Origin: Trematomus loennbergii
Taxonomy: Eukaryota > Chordata > Actinopteri > Perciformes > Nototheniidae
Reading direction: 5' to 3'
NCBI GenBank assembly: GCA_012861695.1
Contig: JAAOOA010000002.1
Coordinates: 21,106,303 to 21,170,302, forward strand
Length of the DNA: 64,000 bases
Positions 30,812 to 44,577 of this stretch are shown here, piece by piece (the first letter of the stretch is position 1; every line of letters starts with the position of its first letter). Below the pieces are notes generated by a model that saw only the letters and a program-made list of their open reading frames with translations, made no database searches and was not told the origin of the DNA. A program made the translations under genes and the position numbers.

Positions 30812-31642
30812 TCCTCCTGAAACCCAGAAAGAAAAAGGTTTAAAATTTCCGTTTTTTTTTTAGATCACACAAGTCTTTAGAGTGGTATTAACATAACCTT
30901 GAAAAACTAAAAAAATATATTTGTATTTTTGTTTTATTGTGTGTCCTCTATAGAGGACATCAGGTGTTAGTTATGCGAAGCATAGTATACAAACAACATT
31001 AACATACAAGTACATTTAGACAACATTAGAGCACAACAAACTCAATGCAACAGATATTGAGCCCTCATTTGTAGTACTCCATCCTTTTTTGAAATGCAGA
31101 GATACATCTGACACTTGAGGCACTTGATGTATGTTTTCCCACTGCATCCGTCTGCCATGAACCCTACAGAAACCTAAGTGTTAGTTTTGGCCCATAGTGG
31201 ACTCCATTTGTGTTGTGTAAAATGGGGGGAAATAAAAAGTTAGCAAATCCCCATGTCCTCCTCAGAGGACATTCATAAAAACATTTAGTTTTAGGTCAAA
31301 TCATTATTACACTGCTCTGAAACTCACTACACTAACTCCTAAGATGTTCCCTTACTATAATTAATTAAAATATTGAACTCACAACACTGGTAATTACAAC
31401 AAACAAACTTACCATTTCTCTTTCTATAAATAGTGCTTGTGTTGATGGACGCCATTTTGAAATACAATGAAATTATCTTTTTCAAAGCCACACCCCACAT
31501 ATGTCACATGTCTGAAAAGCCCAGGATGTCCTCTGTGGAGTACAATTGGACTTAATGCTGTGGCATGTATAACCTCATAGTTATGGACCAAAACCAAATA
31601 TCCTCCACAGAGGACAAAAATGAATGGGTGGGTCTCAGGAGA
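30812..31642. mobile_element. Candidate TA-target MITE just after the Jagged-like polyA site
   Basis: Imperfect inverted ends tcctcctgaaaccca and (reverse complement of the right end) tctcctgagaccca are each bordered by TA. Inside, at least four motifs of the form TCCTCNNNAGAGGA or close variants recur (30942-30959, 31252-31271, about 31526, about 31600). No reading frame is convincing. Confidence 0.5.
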
Positions 31643-32274
31643 TATAGTCACTGCTAGAGTCAAGTGTCAGCGCTGTCATATAGAGATGATTAACTAATGT
31701 CTTTGCAGGAGTACTCCTCACTGTCTTTATGCATAAAACTGCTGATGCTATGCCAAATGTGTTGTTTATATCATTGTCACGGCCCCTAACAAGTATATTT
31801 TCCAACGGAGCAACAAAAAACATACTGCACTCTTTGAAGTTTTCATTTTCTTTATTTATTAGCTAATCATTTAGGTGAGTTACATGCTCAAAAGTTGTGA
31901 AGGCTGAGTTGTCACAGTGCAACTCTTTTTTTAAACCTCCAAAACTCACAGGACAGATATTACAGTTTGATGATGCAGAAGATAATTAAAAAAAGTGAAA
32001 ACTATGCTATACAATGGTCTTAGTATAAAATGGTCTTAGTATAAAAGGCTTCTTACCTTCTATGTTTCTGTGTGTCAACTTTTTGGATGTTATGACAAGT
32101 TATCTTGTTAAAATAAAAGTCAGAGGCCCAAGGCAGGATATTTCATGACAATGCCACTAGCAGTAGGTCAGTGGGACACTCAATGCACAAGGTCTCTCTT
32201 TCTCTCGCTGACACTCATTCACAAACAACGATGACAGTGCCAATAAAAAATGTAAACCCTCCAGGTTCACCCAA

Positions 32275-32372
32275 GTCTTCCTAGAAGAGAGTGTCTTGGC
32301 CAGGACTCTCTTGAAAAAGAGATTCCTTATCTCAATGAGACCTTTCTGGTTAAATAAAAATAAATTGTAAAC
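32275..32372 (+). mobile_element. LINE-like 3' tail
   Basis: The sequence cttggccaggactctcttga, then aaaaagagattccttatctc and aatgagacctttctggttaa plus ATAAA-type repeats, is a familiar 3' end of fish LINE elements. No reverse transcriptase remains next to it. Confidence 0.5.
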
Positions 32373-32827
32373 GTGTCAGAAACGTGTCTGTTGTTGGAAA
32401 GGTGGTAAAACGTATAGTATAACTTTTAACTGTTTAGGGGTGTGAAATTGTGATTTTATAATAAATGTTGATTTCCTAATATTAGTTTTATTTTTTCTTA
32501 ATCAAAAACAACTTTATAATATTGAATCAAAACATAAATAACAAACATAGAAAACAAATACCTAAATCTGGTTTTGTACTGTAGGTAAACTCCAATACAA
32601 TTAATTGATGTGCCATGTGTATGTTGAAATCTAAATGTGCTGTAAACTGTGTGTGAAAGGAAGGGTTGTGTGTGTCGGGGCAATGTAGAATGGCTGCAGG
32701 GTTGAAACAGTGACAGTTAATGGGCAAATGGATGTGACAAATGTGACCTTTGACCTCCAGCGGCTGGCTGGAAATGAACACGGGCTTCCTGTCACCACCC
32801 TGGTCAGGAGGAAATGTAGGGAATAAG

Positions 32828-32886
<59 letters not shown>

Positions 32887-32893
32887 CACACAC

Positions 32894-32941
<48 letters not shown>

Positions 32942-32944
32942 ACA
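32828..32944. repeat. (CA)n microsatellite
   Basis: An approximately 117-bp CA array between the Jagged-like gene and clasrp. Confidence 0.97.
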
Positions 32945-33743
32945 TATGCGTACACTACTGTTGAACCGTCTCTACACCTGCTGTACTCATGGACAGATTA
33001 GGATGGAGATACATATGGAGAAATATCTATCATAGCTGCCTACTGCTCCTAATACAATACTACTTAACAATGTGTGTCCAGCACATCACAGATTGTGTCA
33101 ACTATAAACAGAGTATTTATGCCTGTCTCTTTCCTTGACTCTCCTGACAGCCAATGGTGAGAGAACGACTATAAGGTTATCTTGGTTTAAGCAATCATTC
33201 AATTGTCATTGGGGATGAAAAATCCAACCTTCATACAAGGCTGATTGCATATGAAATAGACTGTTGGAATTACATGCTGCATTGTGGGAGCAAAGTCCTT
33301 CATTATAATTCAGGACTGAGTATTTGTCCCAAAAATAGAGATTTGTGGTGAGGTCATTGACTATAACTCAAGGCAATTTACCTGATTATACCAGGAGAAT
33401 CTCAAACGTTTCCTGTCTTACAGGGACACCTTGTGGCCACAGCAGGTACACACACTTTAAAACCAATGACAGTTAGAATAGAATGAAGGTAAAGGCTGTA
33501 TTCATTTTCATTTTCTGATATGGTCATCAAATATCAGATCCATAAATTACACATGGCCATGTTATGTCAAATGACATCCAAAGTCGAGAATAATCTTTGG
33601 TATTCTTTTTTAAAGCTTATTTTATCCTTAATAACTTTTTAAGTGCAATGGTGCGGGTCCTAAAAACTAAAGAGCATCTATTTACTTTTAGGAATCATAC
33701 CTTATACAATATATACTGCATATAAATACAAGCCTGTTTTGAA

Positions 33744-34166
33744 CAGTGTTGGAAGAGGTATAATGATATTTTAAGCAAAAGTAGCTACAGTATTACAAGT
33801 CCTGCATTCAAACTTTTACTTATACAAAAGTATTAACAGAATACCAAAAGTAAAAGTAGCCTATCTGTTATGAAGACCCATTTCAGAATCACACATATTA
33901 TTTGACTGATCTATTAATATGTAGCCTACTACTACTTTATCCTAATATATTATTTTATCTACATAAATCTGCAGAGTAACTTGTTACTGAAGCTAAAAGT
34001 AGGTGGGGTACAACATTTGCCCCCTTCATGTAGTAGAAGCATAAAGTAAAATACAATTAAATACTCATGTAAATCTGCTACTGTAAAGCAGCCAACAAGT
34101 GTCTTAAAAATATATTTAGGCGTAACAAAACTAAACGTATAGCTACCTAGTTACTTTCCACCACTG
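33744..34166. mobile_element. Old hAT-type fish repeat between the Jagged-like gene and clasrp
   Basis: The 423-bp element has inverted ends cagtgttggaag and ctttccaccactg. Its interior is full of aagtaaaagtag-type motifs, as in a repeat very common in teleost genomes. The flanking 8 bases agree only in part (gttttgaa, attatgac), so it is old. Confidence 0.65.
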
Positions 34167-34329
34167 ATTATGACATCAAGTTAAAAGTGAAACAATTTAA
34201 TAAAATGTTAATAATCTTAACAAACAATCAAATCAAATAAATCAAATCAAAAGCATTATGGTCACCACCATGGATACCATTATTTAACCACCTCAGGAGT
34301 ATTTATTGTGGCTCACTCGCTATTGAGTG

Positions 34330-34463
34330 ACTGCAGCGCCCCCTCAGGCTGAGATCGGTACTGCACCGAGCGGCAGCGCTAGCTAGAAGAAGGAGGCGTG
34401 TGACAGAAGCACACGGCTAACAGCGAAAACAACCCAAGTGTGTGTGAGTGGTCCCTTAAACAG
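34330..34463 (+). promoter_or_regulatory. clasrp: clasrp promoter-proximal region and untranslated first exon
   Basis: A GC- and CpG-richer patch stands out of AT-rich surroundings and ends in a splice donor (aaacag|gtaaac, exon end 34463). The next acceptor is at 35507, and the start codon is at 35548 in the second exon. The transcription start itself cannot be placed; no clear TATA box is seen. Confidence 0.55.
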
Positions 34464-35211
34464 GTAAACCGACACTTTTGAAACGGGTTTGCAAGTTCCG
34501 TGTAGCTGTATTTCATGTTTTGTTGTTGTCAAAGAGACTGCGTTATATGCGTTTTCTTAACGTCTATGCAAACTAGCTAAGCTAAGCTAAGATAGGCTAG
34601 CTGTGATGCTAACTGGCTAACAGCGGCACAGCGTTATAAGGCCCGGAGCTGCATGCGCAATCAGGCCATGTTTGCTAACAAACTGCTCCATAACTTTGAA
34701 AACCTTGCCTTTTCGTCTTATTCGAACTTAACGTGATATGAATGGTGCGTTTGTATCATAATTAAATTGTGTTTACAATGCGACAGTGCTGTGGTAAAAT
34801 GTGTTTGAGAACGATAATGTATACAGAAGTTAGCCAGGTTAGCACTTTGGCTGCAGACGCTTCAGCTGCTATTGTAACGCGAGTCAATCAACAACAAACC
34901 CAAATAATGCATGTGATAAAAATCAGAGGCCATTAGCTCGAATCAAAGCTCACAATAACACGGTTGTGTTATTTGATCATTGCATCAGCTGCAGTTGATA
35001 GTCAATAAGTCTGTGAAATGTATTGTAAATATTAGAAAACATTGACATAGAAGTCTTAGTTGTTATAGTATATCAGAAAAATGTCCACAGGTTTGCACAA
35101 AAGGTGCTCAATGATCCACACAATTAACATAACATAATATTTATGTAATTAACATGAAATTAATGCAAGTAAAATATTAAGACAGTTTTCAATATGAAAA
35201 AACACCACAAA

Positions 35212-35218
<7 letters not shown>

Positions 35219-35252
<34 letters not shown>
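35219..35252. repeat. (TA)n microsatellite
   Basis: A 34-bp TA array in the first clasrp intron; it can form a cruciform. Confidence 0.97.
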
Positions 35253-35257
<5 letters not shown>

Positions 35258-35547
35258 AATAACATTGGGTATGAAAATATAAATATATATATTATTTCAT
35301 TCATATTTTGTCTTATGTTTTATTATTTTTGCATTAACCAAAAGTACTGTAAACGACAGTAGGGAGTTTTGTTAAAAGTATTTTTTATCAAATAAATGCT
35401 GTGGGAGCCAGACATTATGTTCTTCCAGTGTTGACCTACATTTCCTAAAGCACTTGTGTTCTTTCTTTCTCCTCTCTCCTGTGTTTCTTCCCTGTTTGCC
35501 TCTACAGCAACCGTGCCCGCCGCGCCCCCACCCCCAGCGGAGCCGTC

Positions 35548-38500
35548 ATGTGGCAAGAGGCCCGCAAACATGAGCGCAAGCTCCGTGGCATGATGGTAGA
35601 TTACAAACGCCGAGGAGAGCGACGGCGAGAGTACTACGAGAAGATAGTAAGAGACTCCTATCATGATCACTCCTCATTATTATTTTTGGTCCACCTTGAT
35701 ATTGTCTTACCTGCCCAGTGCCCAATATTAATGTGGTCAATGTACTCACTGCTCATACTCCGCTAAAGTCAAACCAACGCACAAGGAAGAAATGTAAAAT
35801 CCAATAGTTTATAAACTGCACTCACGTTAACTACATGTGAATATGTCCCTGCAGTCATCTGTGTAGCAACCCTAGTTGTGACACCTTATTAAAGCTCCTA
35901 TTTGAATTGCTTGCTCCAGATCTCGACTTCCCTGATCCTGCCTCAGTTGTTTAGTCTGTTGAGGCAAGGGTTTGAGCTTTAGGTTGGCTGATGCGTTGGC
36001 TGAGACTCCTCCACATCCGGTTCAATTTCTATTTCTGCCACTTGGTTTTTTGTTATAGCTTTCTTAATAGAGCCTATATAGTTCTTAGATGACAGATTAA
36101 TACAATTAACTCTCTTGAAACACCATTTTGAAAAATGTAGAAAAGGTTATGCAGCTGAGTTTGGGCTCTCTTTAAACAAAAATAACAGGACATAAAGGGC
36201 TATGCCGTACATAACATCATTATCTGGTTAGTTATTTTATTTAGTTGGTTATAAGTAGGGATGCTCCGATCGATCGGCCGCCGATCGCTATCGGCCGATA
36301 TTCTCTGTGCGCGGCAAAACAAGCTCGCCAAAATGGCTTCACCAGTCTGGCAGTTTTTTAAGGTGTCCGAAAATAACAATAAAATAGCGGTATGCAACGT
36401 GTGTAGCGCGAATCCTGCAGCTCCACCCGCTGTGACGGACCGGTGAGCGGAGCAAAACACGCACTAAGAGTTAGACCTAAACACTCTTGGCTATTTTATC
36501 TACCTCTGGAACAAGCTAAACTAGTTATAAATATATTTATTCTTCACTGTCGGGTCACTTATTACTGGATCAGTGAGCTGCATGAGACGATACTGACAGG
36601 CTGTCAGGGGAGAGAGGAAAAGAGAGCGCTTCCGCTCATTTCTCCCGTGTTATTATCCAAAGTTAATGTAAACTTGAATAATAACTTCATTTGAATGTAA
36701 TAATTATGTTGGTTGTTGTTTGTGGAAGCGCCAGTGAATGAGCCCCATTAACTGAGTTTTAAACATCACTTTAAATAGAAGATCCCCATAGGCCCCGCCC
36801 ACTCGATCGGATCGGCCCCAAAATTGGCGATCGGAGCATCCCTAGTTATAAGTTATATATTACATTTGATTGTCTTTTGACTGTGTCTCGTTTTGTCTCA
36901 ACAGAAAAAGATCCAGCTCAGTTTCTTCAGGTTCATGGCCGAGCGTACAAGATTCATCTGGATCCTGCTGTGGCCACTGCTGCAGAGAGCCCCATCAACA
37001 TGTGAGGAAACACACGCACGTACGCACGCCCAGTTCTTTTGGGATGTTGCTGATCACATTATACCCCTTTCCATTGTTTGTTTCTTTAAGGATGCCATGG
37101 CAAGGAGATGCCAACAACATGATTGACAGGTTTGATGTAAGGGCTCACCTAGACTACATCCCTACATACACTCCTCCACTGCTCAGCACATCGTAAGTAC
37201 CATTTGAGTCCAGACTCTGTCCGTTGTAAATATGTATGCGTTTTGGACATTTCAGGCTCTATATTAAAGTTGAATATAAGTCATGATGAATATTAGAAAA
37301 TAACATAAACACATTTTTTTAGAGATCATGCTTAGCAATCTTTTCTTTTTTTAACAAAATGAACATGTTTAGCCGTTACAAAGTACAAATTACATTACAA
37401 ATTAGCTCGAGTAGGTATAGAGCTAGGAAACAAAAATATATGCAGGACCTGGTTGTGCATCAGATGATTAATGTGAATTGATGTTTGGTAGGGCGCATTC
37501 AAAACATTTGGTGAAGTTTTTAATGTAAAGCAATAACAAAATGATTACTAATGAGGGAAATTGCTCTTCATTAGGGATCGACCGATATGGCTTTTTCAAC
37601 GCCGATACCGATACCGATTATTAGTAATCAAGGAGACCGATAACTGATATTTGGAACCGATATACATTTGCAGTCAAATCAGAAAATCTTGGTGTCAAAA
37701 TGTAGAATAACACAAACTCCAACACAACTTCTTTGAAATGCATTTAAGCATATATTATGTTTAATGAACTTTTAAACATCTTACAACTGGTTTCCTCTCT
37801 GTGACCTTTTCTTTAGTGCAGCCATCTGCAATGAGTTAGAGAGAGACGGAGAGTTAAAAGTGGGGCTGCAGGCTGACATGCTTAACTAACAATAATGCTT
37901 AATTTATTATATCAAAACAATGCCTGTCTATCTAGCATAAAATCCCAATAAGCTGCTAGCAACTGCAAAACACTAGTGCTAGCTAATGTTTTGCAAAATA
38001 TTAGAAGTGAGGCTATTACAGTAGACCTAACGTTAGTCTAGTAGCCTCACTTCTAATCTTTTGCTCGATACATGTTGGCTAGCTAATGAGCTTCACATAT
38101 AAACCTGAAAAACTGCAAGGCTCCACTCGCAGCCCCCCCCCTCCGCACCACAGTTACTCTGCTGCGAGACGCTGCACGCACCCCCAACTCTGACTGACTT
38201 CCCGCGTCCCTATGTAACTGGGAAACTGATAGAATTGGATCATTGTGTTTTTGCAACTTCAGCATAGGGGATTGGGATGTTTATTGAACTTCGGCTTTCA
38301 ACTGACTTACCTTCGAAACGCATGTATGGCTCTGCCGCTCAGCGCTGCTGCTTGCTTCAGTCTCTTGTGTCTGCGTTCTTTCGCACCTGCCTGTAATCTG
38401 AGAAGGTCCCGCCTCTCTGGCTGGCTCCCGCCCGGAAAATCTTCAGTGTTGATTGACACTTCAATAATAGCCTATCAGATAGCGCTGTGGCGGGACATTG

Positions 38501-41500
38501 CTCGTGTACACAGAGTGGTGACTGCAGCCAGAGAAACGGCCTCATCAGAGCCAAAGTTTTATCGGCAATTTGATTAAAAAAAGTCAGATACAGATAATCG
38601 GTCAAATGCGGAATATCGGGGCCGATATTCCGCATTTCCGCTCGACCCCTACTCTTCATGCAGTTGCAATACAAAGAGTGCAAATGTAAAAAGTCTTGAG
38701 ATAGTTACAACAATAAGTGTAAATGTATACAATGCCAAAATTAGGTTTTAATGTGTGTTGCATTTGTGCAGTAGTAATTTGAAAGTTGCTGTACTGTTAA
38801 TACAGATTTTGAGAGGTCTGTCCTTGATATTGCATTTTATGTCCTATAATTGCACATTACATCTCATATGGCCTCATGGACACTTTGTCTCAAACAGGAC
38901 CCCAGAGCAGGAGATGGAGGAGAGGAAGTGCAATTATGAGCGATACAGAGGCCTAGTGCAGAATGACTTTGCCAACAGTGAGTACTCAAAACCCCATAGC
39001 TGAGAAAAATGAATTTAATTTGACTAAAGCATTACATTTACATGTTGTTTCCTGTTGTAACACAGTTAAGCACCTGTTAATACATGTGTTCTTAATGTGC
39101 CTATAATGGTGTGTTAGCCTGCCCTCAGTGGGTATGTTTTTCCAGTTGTGTTCTCTCTTTAAGTCCCTGCTGTCCTCCTACAGTCTCTGAGGAGCAGTGT
39201 TTATACCAGATCTACCTGGATGAACTCTACGGTGGCCTGCAGAAACCAAATGAGGACGAGAAGAAAAAGTATGTAATTTTAATTGTAATATAATGGTTGT
39301 TTCATCCCCACTGTGTATCAAAATGCATGATTCCTGGAGTTTCTTGGTTTGATAAATCCTTCCTCTCTTTGTGCAGACTGGCTGAAAAGAAAGCCACCAT
39401 TGGTTACACGTATGAAGACAGCACTGTGATGGAGCCCGACCCCCAATCAGACAAAGATGAGGATGATTCAGAAAACAGCGAATCGGAAGAGGATGAGGGC
39501 ATCCCAGATATTGGTGAGGAAATGATTCTGGCATTAGTGAGATTTACACATCAGGAAACTTCGAATTTCAGAGACAAAAACTGTTTTGTAGGATACACTA
39601 CACCAATGTATAACAAACACTTTCAGTAATGCAAATCTTCCATTCTCTTAAAGAAAACAAAAACCCGTCTAAATACATATATATATGTATAGAAAATGTA
39701 AGTTAAATCAAGCATGTAAACTTGCCTTGACGTTTTGCTGTGTTAAAAGCTTTCTTACATGTTATGTGTGTGTGTGTGTGTGCGTGCGTGTACAGATGTG
39801 GAGGTTGATGTGGACGAGCTGAACGAGGAACAGGTGTTGGACGTAAACAAAATGGCAACCCCATACGGGATGGCTGAAGGAGACTTTGTTAGGTAACATC
39901 TCAGAGATTATATCATCGTGCATCAAAGGTCACCTGTAGAGCAGAGTAAACATACAGGTTTGGAAGAGAACACCTACTCACTCTCTAAAGTGCTATAGTT
40001 TAGATTCTCTTGCTTCACAGTCTACAGAATAAATAGGAAAGGCAGTAGGGAGTGACCTTATCGGAAATGTCTTGGTAGAATTTGATTTATCCAATATGAA
40101 CTCAAAAAGTGTATATTAAGAAAACCCTGAAACATAAACCAAGAATGACTTAATCCTAATGAATAACTGTTGACTTGAGGATCGTTCCTTGTTGTAACCC
40201 TGTTAACATGATGTCTGTTTATCAGGATGTTGAGGAAAGACAAGGAGGAAGTGGAGGCCATCAAACATGCCAAAGCTCTGGAGGCGGAGAAGGCCATGTA
40301 CTCTGTAAGATAACATCCATTGAGGAATATGTGTGTGTATCATGCGAGTGGTAAATGAGACTTTATAAGTTACGTTTTTAATCATTTCAGGGCCGGCGTT
40401 CCCGCAGACAAAGGAGAGAGTTCAGAGAGAAGAGACTAAAAGGAAGACAGATCAGCCCACCAAGGTAAATATATTAGATCTTCGATAAGATTATTCCTCA
40501 TTATCTGTACGACTACCTGAAAAGGTTTAACTCATGTCCTCATTCTTGTGTATTTCAGCTATGCCAGGAGAGACAGCCCAACATACGATCCCTATAAACG
40601 GTCAGTATTTTGCAAGGATGCATGACATGGATTTCTCAGTCTATACCCCTGACGGATAATTAGCTGCTCATTTCTGAATGTCGATAAGATAACCGATAAC
40701 TTTTCAAAAAGAAGTTAATAACCTGTAGTTTATACACACCTGAAGGTGAGGAAGGCTAATGTGGAGTGAGCAAAGCTGGAGGATTTCATATTTACTAGCT
40801 CTGACTTACAACTGATGTTCCTATTGTTAAAATGAGAAAACAAAGAAGAGTTCTGTCTTTTCAACTTTTCATAAAGAAATGTTCATGTATTATGAAACTT
40901 GTATTGCAAATCGTGCTGTCTTCCTCTGGAAATGAAAAGCGACAACATGTTTGTTTCTCAGCGTGCTGCGCGTGTTCCTCATTTTCTTATTCTCCATTTT
41001 GTTTACTGGTGGATTACAAACCTTCTGTATCTGAGTGTGTAGAGACTGCACTTGAGTAAATAAAATGAATTGGAATACTTTGCCTGATTTATTGGGTGTT
41101 CGTGTATATTTTAACGTTTTTTTCTGATCAGGCCAGAGATGGAGTCCAGCTCAGAGTCGCGGTCACGCTCTCGTTCTCCCGGTCCGGAGAAGATCACCTT
41201 CATCACCAGCTACGGAGGCAGCGATGATGAAGCAGTGGCGGCGGCGGCGGCGGCCGCAGCAGCAGCAGCGGCAGCGGTGGCGGCTGCAGCAGCAACACAA
41301 TCAGCTGCTCCCCACTCTGGACACGCTCCCTCCAGCTTGCAGCACCCTGCAGGTCATAGCAGGGGCTCCCGGTCGGTAACTTTCCGTCTTTCTGGCTTTC
41401 CATTAGTTGCAGTCTAAATTGTTGTTGAAATTACCCCAGAAAGAATACTCACGATGAAATACTGTTGTTGTGGTGGTAGGTGAGGTGGATCAGTTTTAAA

Positions 41501-44500
41501 CAAGTCGATGATAAATGAACCTATTCTGCATGTGCTTAGGAAAACTGTGTCTGAGTTCACATACATTATGTTAGATTGTGCATGTCAGATTATGGCAGCG
41601 TATATATAAACGTTTTGCTTATTTCATCCTCTCCACAAAGTCGAGCATGTGATGATTTCTTTAAAACAAGAAACCAGAGTTATTCTGAAGAAGGCTAGGT
41701 CCTGGGCTGGTGTTGATACTGAAACCCTGTGTCTCTGTTTGTCCAGGAGAAGAAGGTCATCCTCCAGTCGCTCCCCCTCCTCCTCCTCTCGCTCCTCATC
41801 GCGATCCTCCTCCCGCTCTTCTTCCCGTTCCCGCCGCGGTCGACGTGGGCGCGGCGGGAGGGACGGGCGGCGGTCCCGGAGCGATGGGCGGCGATCCCGG
41901 AGCCGATCGCGGTCGAGGCGACGTTCCAGATCTCACTCACGAGGCAGAGCAGGGAACGGAGGGGCCGCGTCCTGGAAGAGGCGGGACCGGACACGATCAC
42001 GGTCCAACGACAGAGAGCGAGGGAGGGACAGAGACCGGGACCGGGACAGGAGACGGTACTCGGCACGCAGGCGGACAAAGTGAGACTCCACAACGTCTCC
42101 CAACAGTGTTTAAGTTATAGTTATACCTATCGAGGTGACTCAAGCTCTGCTGTTTTTTTTCTGTCAGGTCCCGTTCCAGCTCACGGCAGGGGGGCAGCTC
42201 GAGGCGAGGGGGGCGGAGCAGTGGGGGTCATCGGAGGGCCGACAGTGGCAGCAAAAGCCCCTCCCGGTCCCCAGTCGCTCCAACCGCACTCCCTCCCCTC
42301 ACAGAGGAGCCCCGCCCTCTTCCAACACCATCTGTGACAAGCTAAGAAAGTAAGGACACCATGTAGCAGAGACTAACGAAACAATGACACGGTTTACATG
42401 CACAATAACATTTCATTTTTATTAGGATACAGTTGTCTGAAGCCCATGTAGCATTTTCTGATGCAATAGGCCAATGTTATCCAAGTTTTAGGAGCATTCT
42501 TTGGAAACATAGAAAGCTATTGGGGGCTTTACCACAGTTTGCAACACAACCCATTCATCCTGTTTTTAGAGTTAGCTCCTGCATTTGTTGTACACAAACC
42601 AATCAAACAAGTTGTAGGCTGGTGTTGAGCTGGAGGCCTAAAAAAAAAAAACGCCCTCATTTTGAAACACTCTGAAAGACTTGGATAACCCTGCAGACCT
42701 TTTTTATAAAGTTGACTGCTTAAAGTAATGAAAGAGGGAACTGTGTGTTTCAAACTTCTTTCATTGGCTTGTTACAATAATCAGAATAAGAATGGCCTTG
42801 CATCTAAATGGAAATATTAGTGGAGTGGAAGTTCATATAAACAGCTAGTTGCAATATTGTCTTTTTCATAATAGGAACTGAATATTTTGTTTATGTAAAT
42901 GCCTAAGGATTTCAGTTGAACTCAAAAATGTAATAGTTCCTCTTACTGCAAGGGAGCAGCGTCTCAGAGTGATTGGGTATGTCTTCAATTCATAAGGTTA
43001 ATCAACATTTAACTGTTACATGCATTTGGGCATAACATGGGTTCTTGTGAATAGCCATTTGGCACACAAGTGTTATAAAGCCATACGAATCATTTATGAA
43101 TGTATTATCATGTTTTTGTAACCAATTTATTCCTTGGCATGAGGAAGGAACAGTGTTTTTCTTTATGATCAAGATATCCTTATCCCATCGCCTCATCACC
43201 CATCTCACTGTTGTTTCTCTGTTGTTTCTGTTTACAGGCCTGATACTCCGGGTGGTAAAGAGACGGGAGCTGCCAAAGTCAGTAAGAATTTGACCTAGCT
43301 GCGTTTCTTGCTAAAGCCTACGCCTCCCTCATCCCTGACAGGCTGACTTGGTTTTCCACCAGGCTGGGATGTAGAAGCCATTGTTGCCCAAAGAAAATAA
43401 AATAATAATGTGATTTCCCTCCCCCCCTACAAAGTGGACATGCTCTGCAGTTAAAGCCTACCAACTATTTAGCAAATTACCGTATTGGTCACCTTAAGTG
43501 TTTTGCTGAGAACACTAGAGAAAAGACTGAATGCTGTTATCTCTGTATGGAGTGAACATTTCAGCGCCCTGTGAAGTCCTCACTGTGATTTCAGTGTGTG
43601 TGCATATATACATGTGGGTGAGAGTCTATATCTGTGTGTAGTCTCATACGCAGCAGTAGGTCACACATGAACCGCCCTAAGGGAAAGAAGATGATTACTT
43701 TTTGTATCTTATTGGCCAAGTGATCATTTAATAGTGACTGAAGTTGTTTGATTTATCCCTGATGGGAGTGCTCTGGACAGAAGTTTCTTTAGGCTTGTTT
43801 TAACAAGCAGAGAACGCTCTTACTCCTAAATTGAAATGCTGTACGTCCTACACACACATTGCAGTCTTGAGATGAGAGTTCAAAGGAATGGTTTTTGGGA
43901 AGTACACTCATTTCCTGTCCTGCAGAGTTGGACGAGAACATTGATTCGCTCATTCAACACAATTATGTGTTGACACGTGAGCTTAAGGTGCTAGTATGCT
44001 ACTGTTTACAGTCTTTATGCTGAGCTAAACTACTTGTGGTAGCTTTATAATCTACTTGCAGGCATGCGAGTGTTATCAATCTTCTCATGCGACTCTGGAC
44101 AATAAAGGAAATATGTGTATTTCCCAAAAATATCAAACTAGTCCTTTAAAACTTAACAGCATATTTATTTGTTATCATTCTGAACCAGCTTCTCTTCTTT
44201 CTTGGCAAAGAAGAAAATATTTGAATATTCTCTCCGCAGACAAACAGAGGGGAGGTTATTATCTTTTCCCTGCACTGTTGTGACCTGCAGTCTCTTGCCT
44301 GGCCAGGTTTAAACGGCCCAGCGATGGGTGTGTCAGTTACAAAATGCCACCGGCTGTTGCTGATGTTTCCAAACTCACCGGACCTGAACTTGTTACACTC
44401 TCTGACCCTCTGTCCTTCTTCTCACGCACCCTTCACCTTCTTACAGTGTTCGTACATATACAAGTGTAAAGATTCATGTTACTGGAGCCAGTCCTGCTGC

Positions 44501-44532
44501 TAAAATATCCAACTGCTGAAGTGTACTTCTGT

Positions 44533-44577
<45 letters not shown>

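Noticed and set aside
34560..34630. Repeated gctaagctaa near the clasrp 5' end as a transposon copy
   Set aside because: The repeat is only about 20 bases and lacks the other parts of the family seen at 17950 and 43881.
41695..42337. Long overlapping open frames opposite or out of frame with the clasrp RS exon
   Set aside because: They are shadows of the repetitive CGN/TCN coding sequence.
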